NCBI GenBank assembly: GCA_948146395.1
Contig: OX411556.1
Coordinates: 34,424,411-34,488,410, forward strand
Origin: Fragum whitleyi
Taxonomy: Eukaryota > Mollusca > Bivalvia > Cardiida > Cardiidae
DNA: 64,000 nucleotides
Direction of reading: 5' to 3'
Shown: in pieces, positions 24,601 to 38,300 of the stretch
Position numbering within the stretch: the first letter of the stretch is position 1
Layout of the letters: each line of letters begins with the position of its first letter
Made by a program: the position numbers and the translations under genes
Notes under the pieces: generated by a model
The model's input: the letters and a program-made list of their open reading frames with translations, nothing else
What the model was told of the DNA's origin: nothing
Database searches by the model: none

Positions 24601-26268
24601 CTGGTTGTTGAGAGACAACTAGTTGGAAAGGATAAGTGCTGCCTTTGGGGATCAAACCTAGGACCTTTAGATTGACATTCTAACATGCTACCAACTGCGC
24701 TTTGACGGCGGCTCAACTTGAAATTCAAGAAGAAAGGAAGGAATATGTTTGTCTGGCCTCTTGTAAGAAAATTGAGATGTTGCAAACCTGTTTGATGGAA
24801 GGTTACTACTGAACTGCCAATGTAGGGATCTCAAATGCTGATATATATATATATAGTGTTAAATGAAAACTAAGACTGATTGCTCAAATGCAGTCTTACA
24901 ATTATTGAAATTTTAATTAGATGCTTGGTTACTAGATTGTCTCCCCTCATTTGTTTTACTCACTAGTTCTTTTTTTCAAAATTTTGATAAATATCTTGTT
25001 TCATTCATAGATAGACATTTGTCCAGAAGAAATTGGGAACAATGTAATGCCTGCCGTTGGCCTAATTGGTGATTTAAAGGCAGTTTTATCACAGGTAAAT
25101 AATAAGGAAATTTACATTTAAAGAAAAATGAAATTTTATAAAAGGTATTAAACTGGTTGTTCTGTGGACCAAAATGAGATTACAAGGTCAAATCTCTGTA
25201 TAACTTTAAATGAAAATTTGATGAAAGTTTTGATTGCTTGTTTGCTATTTCATAATATTTTTAGGCTTCACTACTATTTCTTTTTAGATATCGTTTGCTG
25301 ACTGTAAATGACTTAGTAAAACATTTCATTGAATGTAAGCATTTCAGAAATTCATTACATCAGTAATTCTTGAGAAGCTGGTGATATAAAAAAATAGGGT
25401 AAATTTTCTTCTACCTTTAGTTTAGGACAAGATAAATTAGAAATGAATGTATGTAATTTGAAAGCACAGATTTTACAGCTTTTAGATCAAGCATATAAAT
25501 GAGCCGCGCTCCAGGAAAACCGGCCACTTTGACATCGCGAGAAATTATCGGAAAAACCCAAGTAAACTGACGTCACGAAAAAACCTCCAACTCAGTCGTA
25601 TTTTTTCATTGTTTAAGACGGAAAAAACAAAATATTTCGTGAAATCTTGACAAATCTATTTAAAACCGGAATGGATAAAGAAATAGCGGTGAGTACTCTT
25701 TACTTTTTACGCTTTTTTATTCTTATTGAACGTTTTTGCTTGACAGATCGCAAGTTATTTGAGCGGTCTTTTTTGAAGTCCCTCGAGACTTTCAAAACGA
25801 TTGAGTTGAACTCAAATATGTTGCAAAAACCGTATTTAAAAGTTCACACTAGAAGAACTGTTTGTTGATGTATTCTATAAATATGAAAATAGCAAAATAT
25901 TCATGATTCTTTGTTGTTTATCATAAAAGATATTAAAAATGTTACCCCCACCCACTTTTGACCTTTGATGACAGATGCTCCGATTGGCGATTATTTATAG
26001 CAACAAATATGTTTAACAAAAGTGGAGTTAATTCATATTAAGACACGCGAATTTTATTTCATTTGTTTATAGCATAGATTTTTTTGTCAAAAAAAAATCC
26101 AATTAGTTGATATTATTACCTAATTTTCGATTGCCGGCATACGATAGTGAAATTAAATATTGATTTTGTGCTAGTTAGTGTTAACGGTTCCGTGGTCGAG
26201 AGGGTACGGCGGTAGATATATTGCATTTTACTAACTAAGTCTTGTAGGTTCGAATCCTACAACAACTC

Positions 26269-26312
<44 letters not shown>

Positions 26313-29300
26313 CAAATGACAGATTGTCATTCATTTTATCAAAACCCCCAGATAACATGTGACACAAATATTTATACATGATTTGACTTTTTGTTTTTTA
26401 CTTTGAAGTTTTAACTTTGATAATAAATAACATTTTCTTCTACTTCCAGGAATTAGAGAGTTTGTTTGAGGACCATTTTGGAAGGACGCCCTCTGCCTCT
26501 CAACAAACCTCATCACAGGCATCAACATTACGATATGGAGATTCTGATGACAGTGCTAGTGGTGATGAGATCGACGAGTCAGAGTCACAGCTAAATGTTG
26601 ATGATAGGGCAAGACAGTATTTGGCATCTCAAGATTCTGGGGATGAAACAAGGCAGGACGATAACCCGGGTACTTCAGGATATGGGGAGAATATTTTTGA
26701 GGATGATCCAGATATCATGAAGATAAGAGAGTATTCAGAGTCGGGCTGTGGTTGTAGTAGGGGCTGTAGCAATATTTTGAAGGAATCAGACATTTACAAC
26801 CATATTTTGAATGTCCGAGAAATGGAAAAGTCAGACAAGGAACTATACATAATGGCCACAATCGTACAGGACTTTGATCATGAGCACACAAAGCGTGGGA
26901 AGAAGAGAAAATGTCCAAGACAATCTTTCGTTTTCCAGGGAAAGCAGGTTTGCAAGAAGACTTTTTTGCTTTTATTTGATATTGGAAAGCATAGCCTGAA
27001 GAACATTACACAGCATGTCCACAAACATGGAGTTAGTGTAAGGACACATGGGAACTCAGGCAAGAAACCAACAAAATCTCTACAGTTTGACGACATCAAG
27101 ACAGCTGTACAGTTCATTTCTAATTACGCTGAGGAGTTTGGTTTGCCACAGCCAGCAGCACCTCGGGGTACTGATAATTCACCACCGATCTACTTAACAT
27201 GTGACACAACAAAACTTAAAATACATGAGTTATACACTGCAAGTTGTAGTGAAGCAAATCTACGGGCTGTCAAATACTCCACTTTCAATAACATATGGAG
27301 GTCCTGCTTGGCCCATATAAAGATAGCCTCTCCCCGAGATGATGTATGCGCACGGTGCGAATTCCTACGGAAAGCACAGATGGATGCACGGACCGAAGAA
27401 GAGAAATTAACATCTTCAAGAGAAATGCAGGACCATATTATGAATGCACAGAGAGAGCGGGATGTGTACAACTCATGTATTAATAGAGCTAAAACAACTT
27501 CTGATGACCCGGACAATAAATACATCCATTTTACTTTTGACTTTTGCCAAAACGTATGTATCCCACACCACGCTAGACAAATGGGACCACTGTACTTTCT
27601 AACCACTCGAAAAATTCAGATTTTCGGATTTCGAATAGATGGAATTCAAAAACAGGTAAATTTTCTTGTCGACGAAAATGAGACAATCGGGATGGACGGA
27701 AAATCTACACATGGACCGAATGCTGTAATCTCAATGGTTCATTGGGCGATGGAAACATACAGCGATGGTGAGACTTCATGTAGCCTTCATGCTGACAACT
27801 GCGCAGGTAAATATTTATTTGTATATAAAATCTGTATAAAACTTTGAAAAATTTCATTTTCGTATTGTTCTTTTGTGTAGTTTGATTAATCTGATCCGAG
27901 ATTGACTTACCAGTAAAGGCGTTTCAAATATCAATAGATTGATATTTTTATCATTTTAAAAAATAAGAAAAACATCCAATACTGTTAATACAATGTGCCA
28001 TGTCATTTTGTGGTATCAAATTGTTTTCAAGTAAACGACGGAGGTCAATTTCAGGTCACTGAAACCATACTTATCTTATTTCAACATAATTTCGACGTGC
28101 ATCTTTGACAAAGTTTAAATATGACCATCGTATTTAATTTAAAAATGGTTGTATTGCTGGGTCAAAATCCTTGTGATTGATAGCTTAGAATGACGCAGAT
28201 GCTACTTGTCCTTAAGTATTCAGGGTAATCCCTGGATATCTGGCGATGTGATGTATGAAAGGCTAAGTCTATAGACATATTGGATATATTGTGATTGTAA
28301 TAGAAATGTATTGGAATAAATATTCAACTTTCAATTATCTAACAAAACAATTTTACAGGTCAAAACAAGAACAAATATGTCCTGGGATATTTTCTATGGC
28401 GTGTCATGACCAGAAGGCATAATACGATCGAATACATGATGCAGATTCCAGGTCATGGACGATGTTTGGTAGACAGTGGGTTTGCGTCTCTTAAACGGTT
28501 GTATAGAAGAAGTGACTGTGACTCTCTGGACCAGTTGACAGATGTCGTAAATAAATCCTCAACTAACAATCAGGCTGTCAGGTACCCAACTTGGCAATGG
28601 CGTGACTGGAAGGCCTTTCTAGAGCCAGTTTTCCGACCTCTACACGGAATAAGGTAACATTTTTGTTCGGAAACTTTGATCCTTTTTTATATTGACCAAA
28701 AAAAAAGGCAAAAAATAAAAAAATAAAAAAAAAAATAAAGATAATAAAAAAAGAATAATTTTATCATGAGGCGAGTCAAATGATATTCAATTTAATTCTA
28801 CATTAGGAAAATGGAAACGAATAGAATTTACTTTTCTGACCAAGGTTCTTTTTGGTGTTTCGTCTTTCTCGAGATTATATAATTTTTGTAAAAAGACAAC
28901 ACTATAATTATCAATTTCCACAAACTTATGCCTTAATTAGGTTTCAAATCTTAGCGGGGGGGGGGGGGGGGGCAATGCGACTTTCAAATGTTGACTAGAA
29001 CGTACAACTGTTTTAATCCTTGAATGATCAATAAAGGATGATGTTCACTTTTGATAGAATAAATTCCAACCTGCATTCAAGAAAACGAAGAAAAAACAAG
29101 CGCTCCAAGTTTGAAGCATTTGATGTGATTCATATAGGTTATGGAGGATAGCATATCCTTGATGCTTGCTTTTTCCTCGTTATGCTGAACACAGGACATG
29201 TTCACTCATGAGATGTAAGGTTATTTTCGTAAATTTTATTATGTATCTAATTGTGAAAAATTTGCAAGATGAGTCAAAATTTAAATGAATTCTCTAAAGA

Positions 29301-32300
29301 ATCGTGCCCAAAATTACCAAGATTAAACACCGTGCAATTATTATATGTTATGTTTATTGAGGTGATGAGTTTTTCCATTATTTTCCTTTTCAGGAAATTT
29401 CAGTATTTCCGAATGTCGTCAGCAGATCCAGGTGTTGTGGTTGTTAAAAGACACAGAGATGCAGAGGAAGAGCGTATTAACCTGCTGAGGAATAGTGATT
29501 TTAATTTCCGCGAAGATTTACTTCCTAACATAATAACTCCACCAGGCATGTCCAGAGATCGACAGGAATATTTGTATAGGAACGTCCGTCAGTATGTGAG
29601 ACCAGGTCACCAGGACGCAACCTGTCCAGAACCAACAGACTAAAATAATATAAACAGCGGATTTCTTTAGACATATAATATCATTTTTAATACAAATATA
29701 CTATATACCTAAAATTTTTAAAAACTTCTTTGTTTTTGCTGGATTTTATTTTCTGTAATTTCATTTATCGAAAATCGATTATGTAATTTGTATTCTTAAA
29801 TCAGCTTAAAACATAGTGATACAATTCATAAAGTTTTTTAGTTTTTACGTTTTACCCCACGAAATACCACCATTTTATCAATTGTTGAAATCATACATTT
29901 GAAATAGATATTTTCACAACTAAATCGGTAATGATCTTTTGGCATATAATTTATATCCCTGGTGTTTATTTAAGAGATACGCTACATGTCATTACAATAG
30001 ATAAGAATATGTTATAATATTAATAGACGTTTGAGCCTTAAATGCTTAGAAATGAAGAGTAAACGAAGCTTCATTAAACAAACTCTTCCCGACGTCGTAT
30101 AAACGCACGTAACGTCGTTTGGGTGCTGACTTATAAAATACGTCATGTTTTCAAACGTGTATAAAATGGAAACTAATTGCCTTGTCGATAAACGGTTTTC
30201 AATGCTATGACCAGAAATGTTTGAACTCCATGAAATTGCAAAAAAACGATTTTCGAAAATTTTGTCAAAGTGGCCGGTTTTTCTGGAGCGCGGCTCAAAT
30301 TCTTCCCTCATAAATGTTCAATGATTTTACAACCATATACTTCTCTCGAGCTTTGTCCTTTACAGGTCAAACAAAGGTAGCATTATAAAAATATAGTTAT
30401 ACAAGAAGGTAGAATGACCATTCCAGTTTCAGATAATCAGCTAAATGTGACTAGTTTATACTCTAGACAGTTTGCACAAACTGACTAAGGCCGACTCTTT
30501 ACACACTGCTGAGTTGGTCTTTTTTGCTGCACTGGTCACTAATCTATAACATACGAGGGATGATCCAGAAATTCGGAGAATAGGCTAATAACTTTCGCAT
30601 TTCTAGCTTGTTCAGTATATATTTTGGTCAATTTGCAGTTTAGTAACTACAGAGCACATTAATGTTATTATTATTGCAGAATTATCTTTAGGGGTCTTAG
30701 AATACGTTCCCATAGAAACATATGTTGGCAAAGGCGGGGGAGCGTAAAAAATATTGAAAAACTGTTAAATAAATCAAGTTTTCTGTAAGTTTTCTGAAAC
30801 TTTGGTTAGAATTCCTTGGCTAAATTAAAAAGGAAGCAAAGAGAAATTATTTGTTATTTTTCAAAGCTATTGTGACACTTTTAACGGACACAGAATATAT
30901 CAAATAATTTTGAATAATCGAGGAAAAAGTGACAAGACGTCAACACCAAAATATGAATGTCGTTTAAGTTTCCAATTTTGACATGATCTATGCTATTCAT
31001 CAATCCAAAACATTTCAGACAATTTAGAAAAATGATAAGAGTGTGCAGAAGAGAACTTTTCCTAAAGCTATCCCGGATATTCGAAAAAGACAAGGCTTCA
31101 AAGGAGCATTTAGAATGATATAATGGAGTTTCAACGAACCAACATATTCCAATTGATTCTCAATATGTTACATATATAAATGTCCTGCATATGGCTTTCT
31201 ACTTTACTAAAAATACCATGCATATAAGAAATTTTAAACAAATTTGATTCCAAATTGGATGTGGATAATTTCTGTAAGTGGACGTATCCGGTACAGAAAG
31301 GCATGAGAGTTAGCGTAGACTATGTAGGAAAGAGTTGTTATTGATGTCACATTTGACGTTCTTGCTCCCCCGCTTTAGTAGAGGGTCTCTGTCTTGGTTC
31401 GTTCATTTTTCAGCCGCTATTGAATGCACATATTTAAAAATTTCCATGTTTATTACACAGATGATGCATTAAAAGACTGTATGATTTATGATTTGATAGT
31501 TAACTTTTCTGATGATTTATAACCTCATTTTACGAACTTTTGGATCAACCCTCGTATTTATGTTTCTGGTTGGACAAGTTGTTTTTTTGTTTCTAATTCT
31601 AATGCAATTACTTGTTTTTATTTCAGATAAATAATGAGCTATCACTAAGATCACCAAAATACATTCATGATCCCAAATCGCCATGGTGGGGTGTGCTGAA
31701 TGATAAACTAGAGAAGAACAGAGTCAGTGTACAGAAAAATATAGATGATAAGACTGTGCCCCTGAATTATTATGCAGCAATGGATTTAGTAAGTCTGATT
31801 TATTTGCGGATCTGGAGTCCAACTGAAAATGCAATTTTCTTAAAAATAATCCTCAGTGGATGATCAAGCTGTAGTTGCATCGTTTTGCTCTCCCACTGAC
31901 CAATTGATACTTGCATTTACAGATTTTAAGACTTGATAACCATTTTTTTTTTCATCAAACTTCAAGGGGGAACAAACCCTTTTTCTCCTTCCCTGGATCT
32001 GCACATGTGATTTACAATTGATCTGGCTTGATCCACCACCTCTTATGCTATTTACTGCTTTCATTAGACAGTCAATATCAAATTCTGTATTTTAAAAGAT
32101 CAGGTCTCGAGAGTTTAAAACCTTTCTTCATACACTACTGAAAACTAATCAAAGTTTGGTATGAGATAAAGGGTGTATTTATGCAGAAACACTTTTGTAA
32201 ATGCTTGAAAATGAAAGGTTATGTTGGTAATTTACTACTTATAACATTGAATGTACAGTTTGATTTGAAATAAAACAATTATTAAGAATACATGTTTGAG

Positions 32301-35300
32301 AAAATTCCAGGAGGTTCCAAGAAAGTTTTATAATCATGATCCCAAAAATTTCTCAAATTTTAATTTTCACAACAGAGAATCTTATTAATAAAGACAGTAG
32401 TGAGAAATGCAAAATTTTAAGAATGACTTCTGGATTCCTTGAATGAGATCACAACTGGAAATTACATTTGCTGTTTGTGGAAATTAGGAACGTATAAAAG
32501 CATTATTATAAAATGTATGTGCTAAAAGGTTGATATTCCATTACAATATATAAGCACTTACTTATATTCCATTTAAGACACGGATAACGCCTATATATTC
32601 AATGGGAAAACTAATTGAGCCTGTGTGTGACATTTCCAACAATTTGAAATGTTTCATTGAGTAGCATTGACAGCCTTATACTGTAAATATAAAGTTACCT
32701 GATGGCCTACAGATACTTTGAGACCTTATCTATCTACTTTATGCATAGTAAAGACTTTGGTCAGACTTTGTGGATGTACAGGCTAGCCAGAGTCTTTGCT
32801 TTGCGCATATTTGAAATTGTTGGAAATATCACGCACAGGTTCAATTATTACAAAATTGTCAGAGAAATTCTGACTTTCAAAACTTACAACTATACATGTA
32901 TTAATTTCAGGTGAATGATTATATCCCTAAAGATGCTATAGTGATCAGTGAAGGAGCTAACACAATGGATATTAGTCGGACAATGATCCCTAATTATTTA
33001 CCAAGACATAGGTAAGTACAAAACCAGGCAAAAGGAAATGCATTTAAAAATTGAAGTCATTTATATCTACCTAAATTAGTCCATTGTGGATCATACTTTC
33101 TACAATCCTTCTAATAAGACTTTTCTTATCATCCTTTATGACAGAAAATTGTTTTTTCTCAGCAAAATTTTAGAATTTTGAATTGATTTCATTCCCATTA
33201 TTACGGATCATATTTATTTCAGTTGCTATCAAGCTAAATGATAATCAACTTTTATGTGTACCTTGAATGTCACTATATGTATAATTTACGTTTTAATCTA
33301 ATTGAGAAATGGAAAGGATAAAGACTAACAAGAATAGACAGAGGACAAGTAGACATAAAAACAAACAAAGCTTCTGACCTGTCTTGAGTATTATATTGAG
33401 ATAGATTCAATTTTACCTTAACACTTGGGTACTACTAATTATTTTGTTATTGGATATTGCATTGAAGAAACTATAACACAGAAGAGAGAATTCAAGTTTC
33501 AAGTTAAACCCTTGTCATGCTGATCTAGAAAGAAATCATACTTTGGTAGGACATAAATCTGAAGATTTGCGTGCATATAAGTGAAGTCTCATCTTAGTCT
33601 ATACCATCTGTCTCTCCTTTTTAAACCATGAACCAGAACAAATTTTATGTCCCACATCGAAAGATCGAGGGCAAATTGTTTAACTGTTGTCCCTCTGTCT
33701 GTCAGTGTCGGTCTCTTAGTCTGTCTGCAAAACTATGCCAAATTTTTCAAGCCAATTGAAGATACAAGCCTAAACTTTGGCATGATGATATATCCCAAAG
33801 ATATGCATCTGCTGATACCAAAGTCAAGGCCATGTGACAAGGTCAAGGTTTTCTGTCAAACAATGTTTAACTTATATATAAAGTTCATTAAAGCCTATTA
33901 AGTACCTTTCTCATAATTAACAATGAAAGATCTCAGTGATGTGCATCCATAGGTATCAAGGTCAAGGTTATGTTACAAGATCAAGGTCTTCTGTCAAGGC
34001 AACATTTTGAAAAAATGCTGTTATGGGGGCATTTATGTTTCACAAACACATCCTTTTTCCCAAAAATAATTACTGACAATTAAAGCATTCATGCTTTCAG
34101 CACTTTGATTTTAACTCTTGTCATGTTGAATAAGAACCTTGGCAAAATTTTTGAAGTTCTAAATGCGGAAAGCTCTGAACCCTCTGATTATGGTTCAAAA
34201 TTTATCTTAAAGATATATACATTCAACTTTTCTTCCTTTACATGGAATACCAGGTGGTCTACACATATATGCCTAATTGTTGATACCTCCTGCCAAAGCA
34301 GGAATATTCTGGGTTCAGCATGACAGGGGTTAATACAATTTATTCAGCATGGCAATGTTTCAGAAGAGAATGACAGATGTCAGGGTTGCATTTGAGAGGC
34401 TTCAACCATTTTAAATTGGCCCTAAAGATTACTTAACCAACTTATTTCAGGCTAGATGCTGGTACATTTGGCACTATGGGTGTAGGTGTGGGTTTTGCCA
34501 TAGCTGCTGCCCTGTACTGTAGGGACCATGCCCCCAATAAAAGGGTCATCTGTTTACAAGGGGACAGTGCCTTTGGGTTCTCAGGGTTTGAAGTTGAAAC
34601 TGTTACAAGGTATGCTTGATTACTTTTACCTTTTAAAAAAGTAGCTGATAAAAGTTGAAAAATTGATATTGATAATGATAGTGAAACGATGCTTAGAACA
34701 ATTTTAAATGGTATCTTAAAAAAAAAAAAAACAATAAAAGCTTCAATCCCATAAATTTACAATTTTATTGAACCTGTATGGACAATATATAGAGAATAAT
34801 CATTTGTTTCAGTGTAGAATTGATAAATACATTGCATAAAGCAAACAACAAAAGCTATATTTTCATGAGTGGTGGAGCCACTCGTGAAAATATAGGCTTT
34901 ATTGTTCACACAATGAAATATCAATTGTTTCCTGAAAAATAAATTATTATTCCATTTCTTTTTTGTAAAAATTAGACAAGATGTGATAATTTTAGGACAA
35001 ATTTTCTTAAAGTGCGTCATTCTGCACTTGATAGCTATACAACATTCATGCTGACTTCACTCATTAGACTTCACTTATATAACATTAGATAGGGGGAAAT
35101 GGAATATCAAGTTTTTAGCTCCACTGGCTGAAAGCCACTGGGGCTATTGTCATGGCGTTGTGTCCGTCGTGCATCCATCCGTGCGTCCCGTCGTAAACTT
35201 TTTCTTTAGAAATCTTCTCCTCAGAAACTACTGGATGGATTTCAACCAAACTTCACAGGAATGATCCTTGGGTGACCCTCTTTTAAAGTTGTTCAAGAAA

Positions 35301-38300
35301 TTTTGATCCAATGAAAAACATAGATTTAATGGGCGCGGCTAATTTCCAAATATGGTAAAAGGTGAGTTTTCTCAGATTCTAACAGATGGATATCAATTAA
35401 ATTTTACATGCATGATACTTGGGTGACCTTTTATCAGTCTACCAAAAATTATTGTGATTGGATGAAAAATATGTATTTTATGGGCGGAGGTCATTTCTCT
35501 AAATGTTATATAGTGGAAACTTTGAAATTCATTTTCTAAGAATCTAACAGATCGATATCAACCAAATTTCACTGGAATGATCCTTGAGTGACCCTTTATC
35601 AGTCTACCAAAAATTATTGTGATTGGATGAAAAATATGTATTTTATGGGCGGAGGTCATTTCTCTATATGTTATATAGTGGAAACTTTCAAAATCATTTT
35701 CTCAGAATGTAAATTGATTGATATCACCCAAATTTCACTGCAATGATCCTTTGGTGACCCTTTATCAGTCTACCAAAAATTATTGTGATCTGATGATAAA
35801 TATGTATTTTAATGGGCGGAGGTCATAGTGAAAACTTTGAAAATCATTTTCTCAGAATGTAATTGATGGATATCAACCAAATTTTACTGGATTGATCCTT
35901 GGGTGACCCATTATCATGCAGCCCAAAATTATTGTGATTTGGTGAAAGATAAGTATTTTATGGGCGGAGGTCATTTCTATAAATGTTATATAGTGGAAAC
36001 TTTGAAAATCATTTCAACATCAGTAGACCCAAAATATCTAAAAATCTAGTCAAAACTAAGATTTGCTATTACAAGAATTTCAAGCCTGTGGAGTGATAAT
36101 TTCACTGATTAGGTGGTGTGTTTATCAAATGATATTCTACTATTTTTTCACCCAATAATCCACCCAAAAGCATGAAAGAATGAATCAAAAATCAGTTTTG
36201 ATTCAATATTTCCTTATTAAATTTGTTGAGTAATTGCCCTAGGTACATTTTTGTTCAAAACAAAATTCATAAGCATTTTTGTTGGAATGATAAAACCTTT
36301 TCATCAGATATTTTTAATTTTCCTAAAGCTCAACGGAGATCTACAAAAATTATGCTAATGACCACTTCTTATGGGGGGAGGTGTTGAATGTTTTACAAAC
36401 ACTTCTTGTTTCATTCATTGGTAAATTGTGTATATTTTGCAGGTATCGTTTACCTATAATTTTTGTGATTATAAACAATAATGGTATAACCAGGAGTTTC
36501 AATGAAGATGTATTTAACAGTTTAGAGGATACTGATAGAACTCTCAGGTAATTTGATTGAAGTTGGTGTTTTCTCTTAAGGTAGTGGACCCGTAATAGTT
36601 CCGCAACATTTCGGAACTTATGACCTTTCACAATGTTGACCGAGGTTTCCTAATGAAAATCATAAGGAAACCTCACTTAACACTGTTAAAGTTAATTACT
36701 TCCTAGACGTTGCGGAACTATTACAGGTCCACTACCTTAAAGGTAACCCCCTTGACCACAAAATTGTTGACACATGCAATTAGAAAATGTTTGCAAAAGT
36801 TAATGGATGTTTTCAGATGACGAAGTAAGGGCTAGCTTAGATAGAGAAGGTTCAGACAAAAGAAGATATTATTGACTTAAGCAATTTTCCTTTGTAATGC
36901 TATGATTTCATCAGCCATTTCATGATATTTTATGAATCTTAACAAAATCTCTTGCTTCTAACAGATGGGATCGCTCCCAATATTTTCGCATCATTGATAT
37001 CCTAGGACAAAGCTTCTATCAATTTTCATGCCAAGTGAACTCCAAAAGAGACAGTTTGTTAGGCTGTCTAATAAGAAATTGCTTATACATGTAATTTGTT
37101 CACTTATTTCAAATATCAGGGTTGTAAGATCAAGGGGCTGTACCCTTGAAATTTCTTAATGTCAAATGTTTGGAAATATCATGCACAAATTTTGTTGTTA
37201 TAGAAAAGGTATAGTTTCTATGGTCTAGCGATAGAGCCTCAGCGTCTTGATCAAGAGGTTCTGAGTTCAATTCTTGAGAATGATTAATAATAAATGTTCT
37301 TTCATTAGCCTACATGTATGATGCAAATTCTAGTTTCATTTCTAGAAAGCAGAAATGAGAGGGATGAATATAAATTTTAAGAACTTGTTTCCCAATCAGT
37401 GTTGAATAAATAGGTTAAAACTAAATTCACATGGTAAATATTATAATTATGTCGTGACAATAATAACTATTCCCATGACAGTCACCCACCAACAGTGTTG
37501 TCACCAAATGCTAGATATGAAAAGATTGTTGAGGCTTTTGGAGGAAATGGATATTTTGTCCAGACACCTGATGAAATCAGAAAGGCTATGGAAGCTGCTG
37601 TGGCCAATAAAACACAGACATCCATGGTGAATGTTATGATCAGTACACAGGCAGACAGACGTGATCAGGTATGTTATTTTTTATTGAGCCTGCATGCACT
37701 GGGTGTTTGCGCAATGACAACTCAGTGTGGTGCCTTAGTGCATCCACCAGTCTGTCTATTCTATTCTGTTTTGTCAATTTGTGGTGCCTTAGTGCATCCA
37801 CCAGTCTGTCTATTCTATTCTGTTTGGTCAATTTGTGGTGCCTTAGTGCATCCACCAATCTGTCTATTCTATTCTGTTTTGTCAATTTGTGGTGCCTTAG
37901 TGCATCCACCAATCTGTCTATTCTATTCTGTTTGGTCAATTTGTGGTGCCTTAGTGCATCCACCAATCTGTCTATTCTATTCTGTTTGGTCAATTTGTGG
38001 TGCCTTAGTGCATCCACCAATCTGTCTATTCTATTCTGTTTGGTCAATTTGTGGTGCCTTAGTGCATCCACCAGTCTGTCTATTCTATTCTGTTTGGTCA
38101 ATTTGTGGTGCCTTAGTGCATCCACCAGTCTGTCTATTCTATTCTGTTTGGTCAATTTGTGGTGCCTTAGTGCATCCACCAGTCTGTCTATTCTATTCTG
38201 TTTGGTCAATTTGTGGTGCCTTAGTGCATCCACCAGTCTGTCTATTCTATTCTGTTTGGTCAATTTTTCCTACATTTTTTAGAGATTTCAATATAACCTG

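Larger units (their letters stand above)
25497..30300 (+). mobile_element. Autonomous 4.8-kb DNA transposon, DUF7869-type, in HACL1 intron 9
   Basis: The element runs 25501-30296. Its ends, GAGCCGCGCTCCAG..AAAACC and the reverse complement at 30263-30296, form a 34-bp inverted repeat with one mismatch. A flush AAAT lies on each side (25497-25500, 30297-30300), reading as a 4-bp target duplication. Inside is a four-exon gene for a 639-residue protein with no stop or frameshift, in the same direction as HACL1. Nearly identical ends, an intact duplication and an intact gene suggest a recent insertion. Short GAGCCGCGCTC-ended repeats are, from memory, common in bivalve genomes and may be non-autonomous relatives. 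None was seen elsewhere in this window. Confidence 0.9.

Noticed and set aside
26715..27606. Minus-strand frames of up to 138 codons
   Set aside because: They are antisense to transposase exon 2.
29269..29393. Upstream part of the open frame leading into transposase exon 4
   Set aside because: It precedes a good acceptor (TTTTCAG at 29387-29393), and the phase from exon 3 joins at 29394, so this part is intron.
37729..38267. CRISPR array
   Set aside because: The 54-bp units are directly adjacent with no variable spacers, and the setting is an animal intron.
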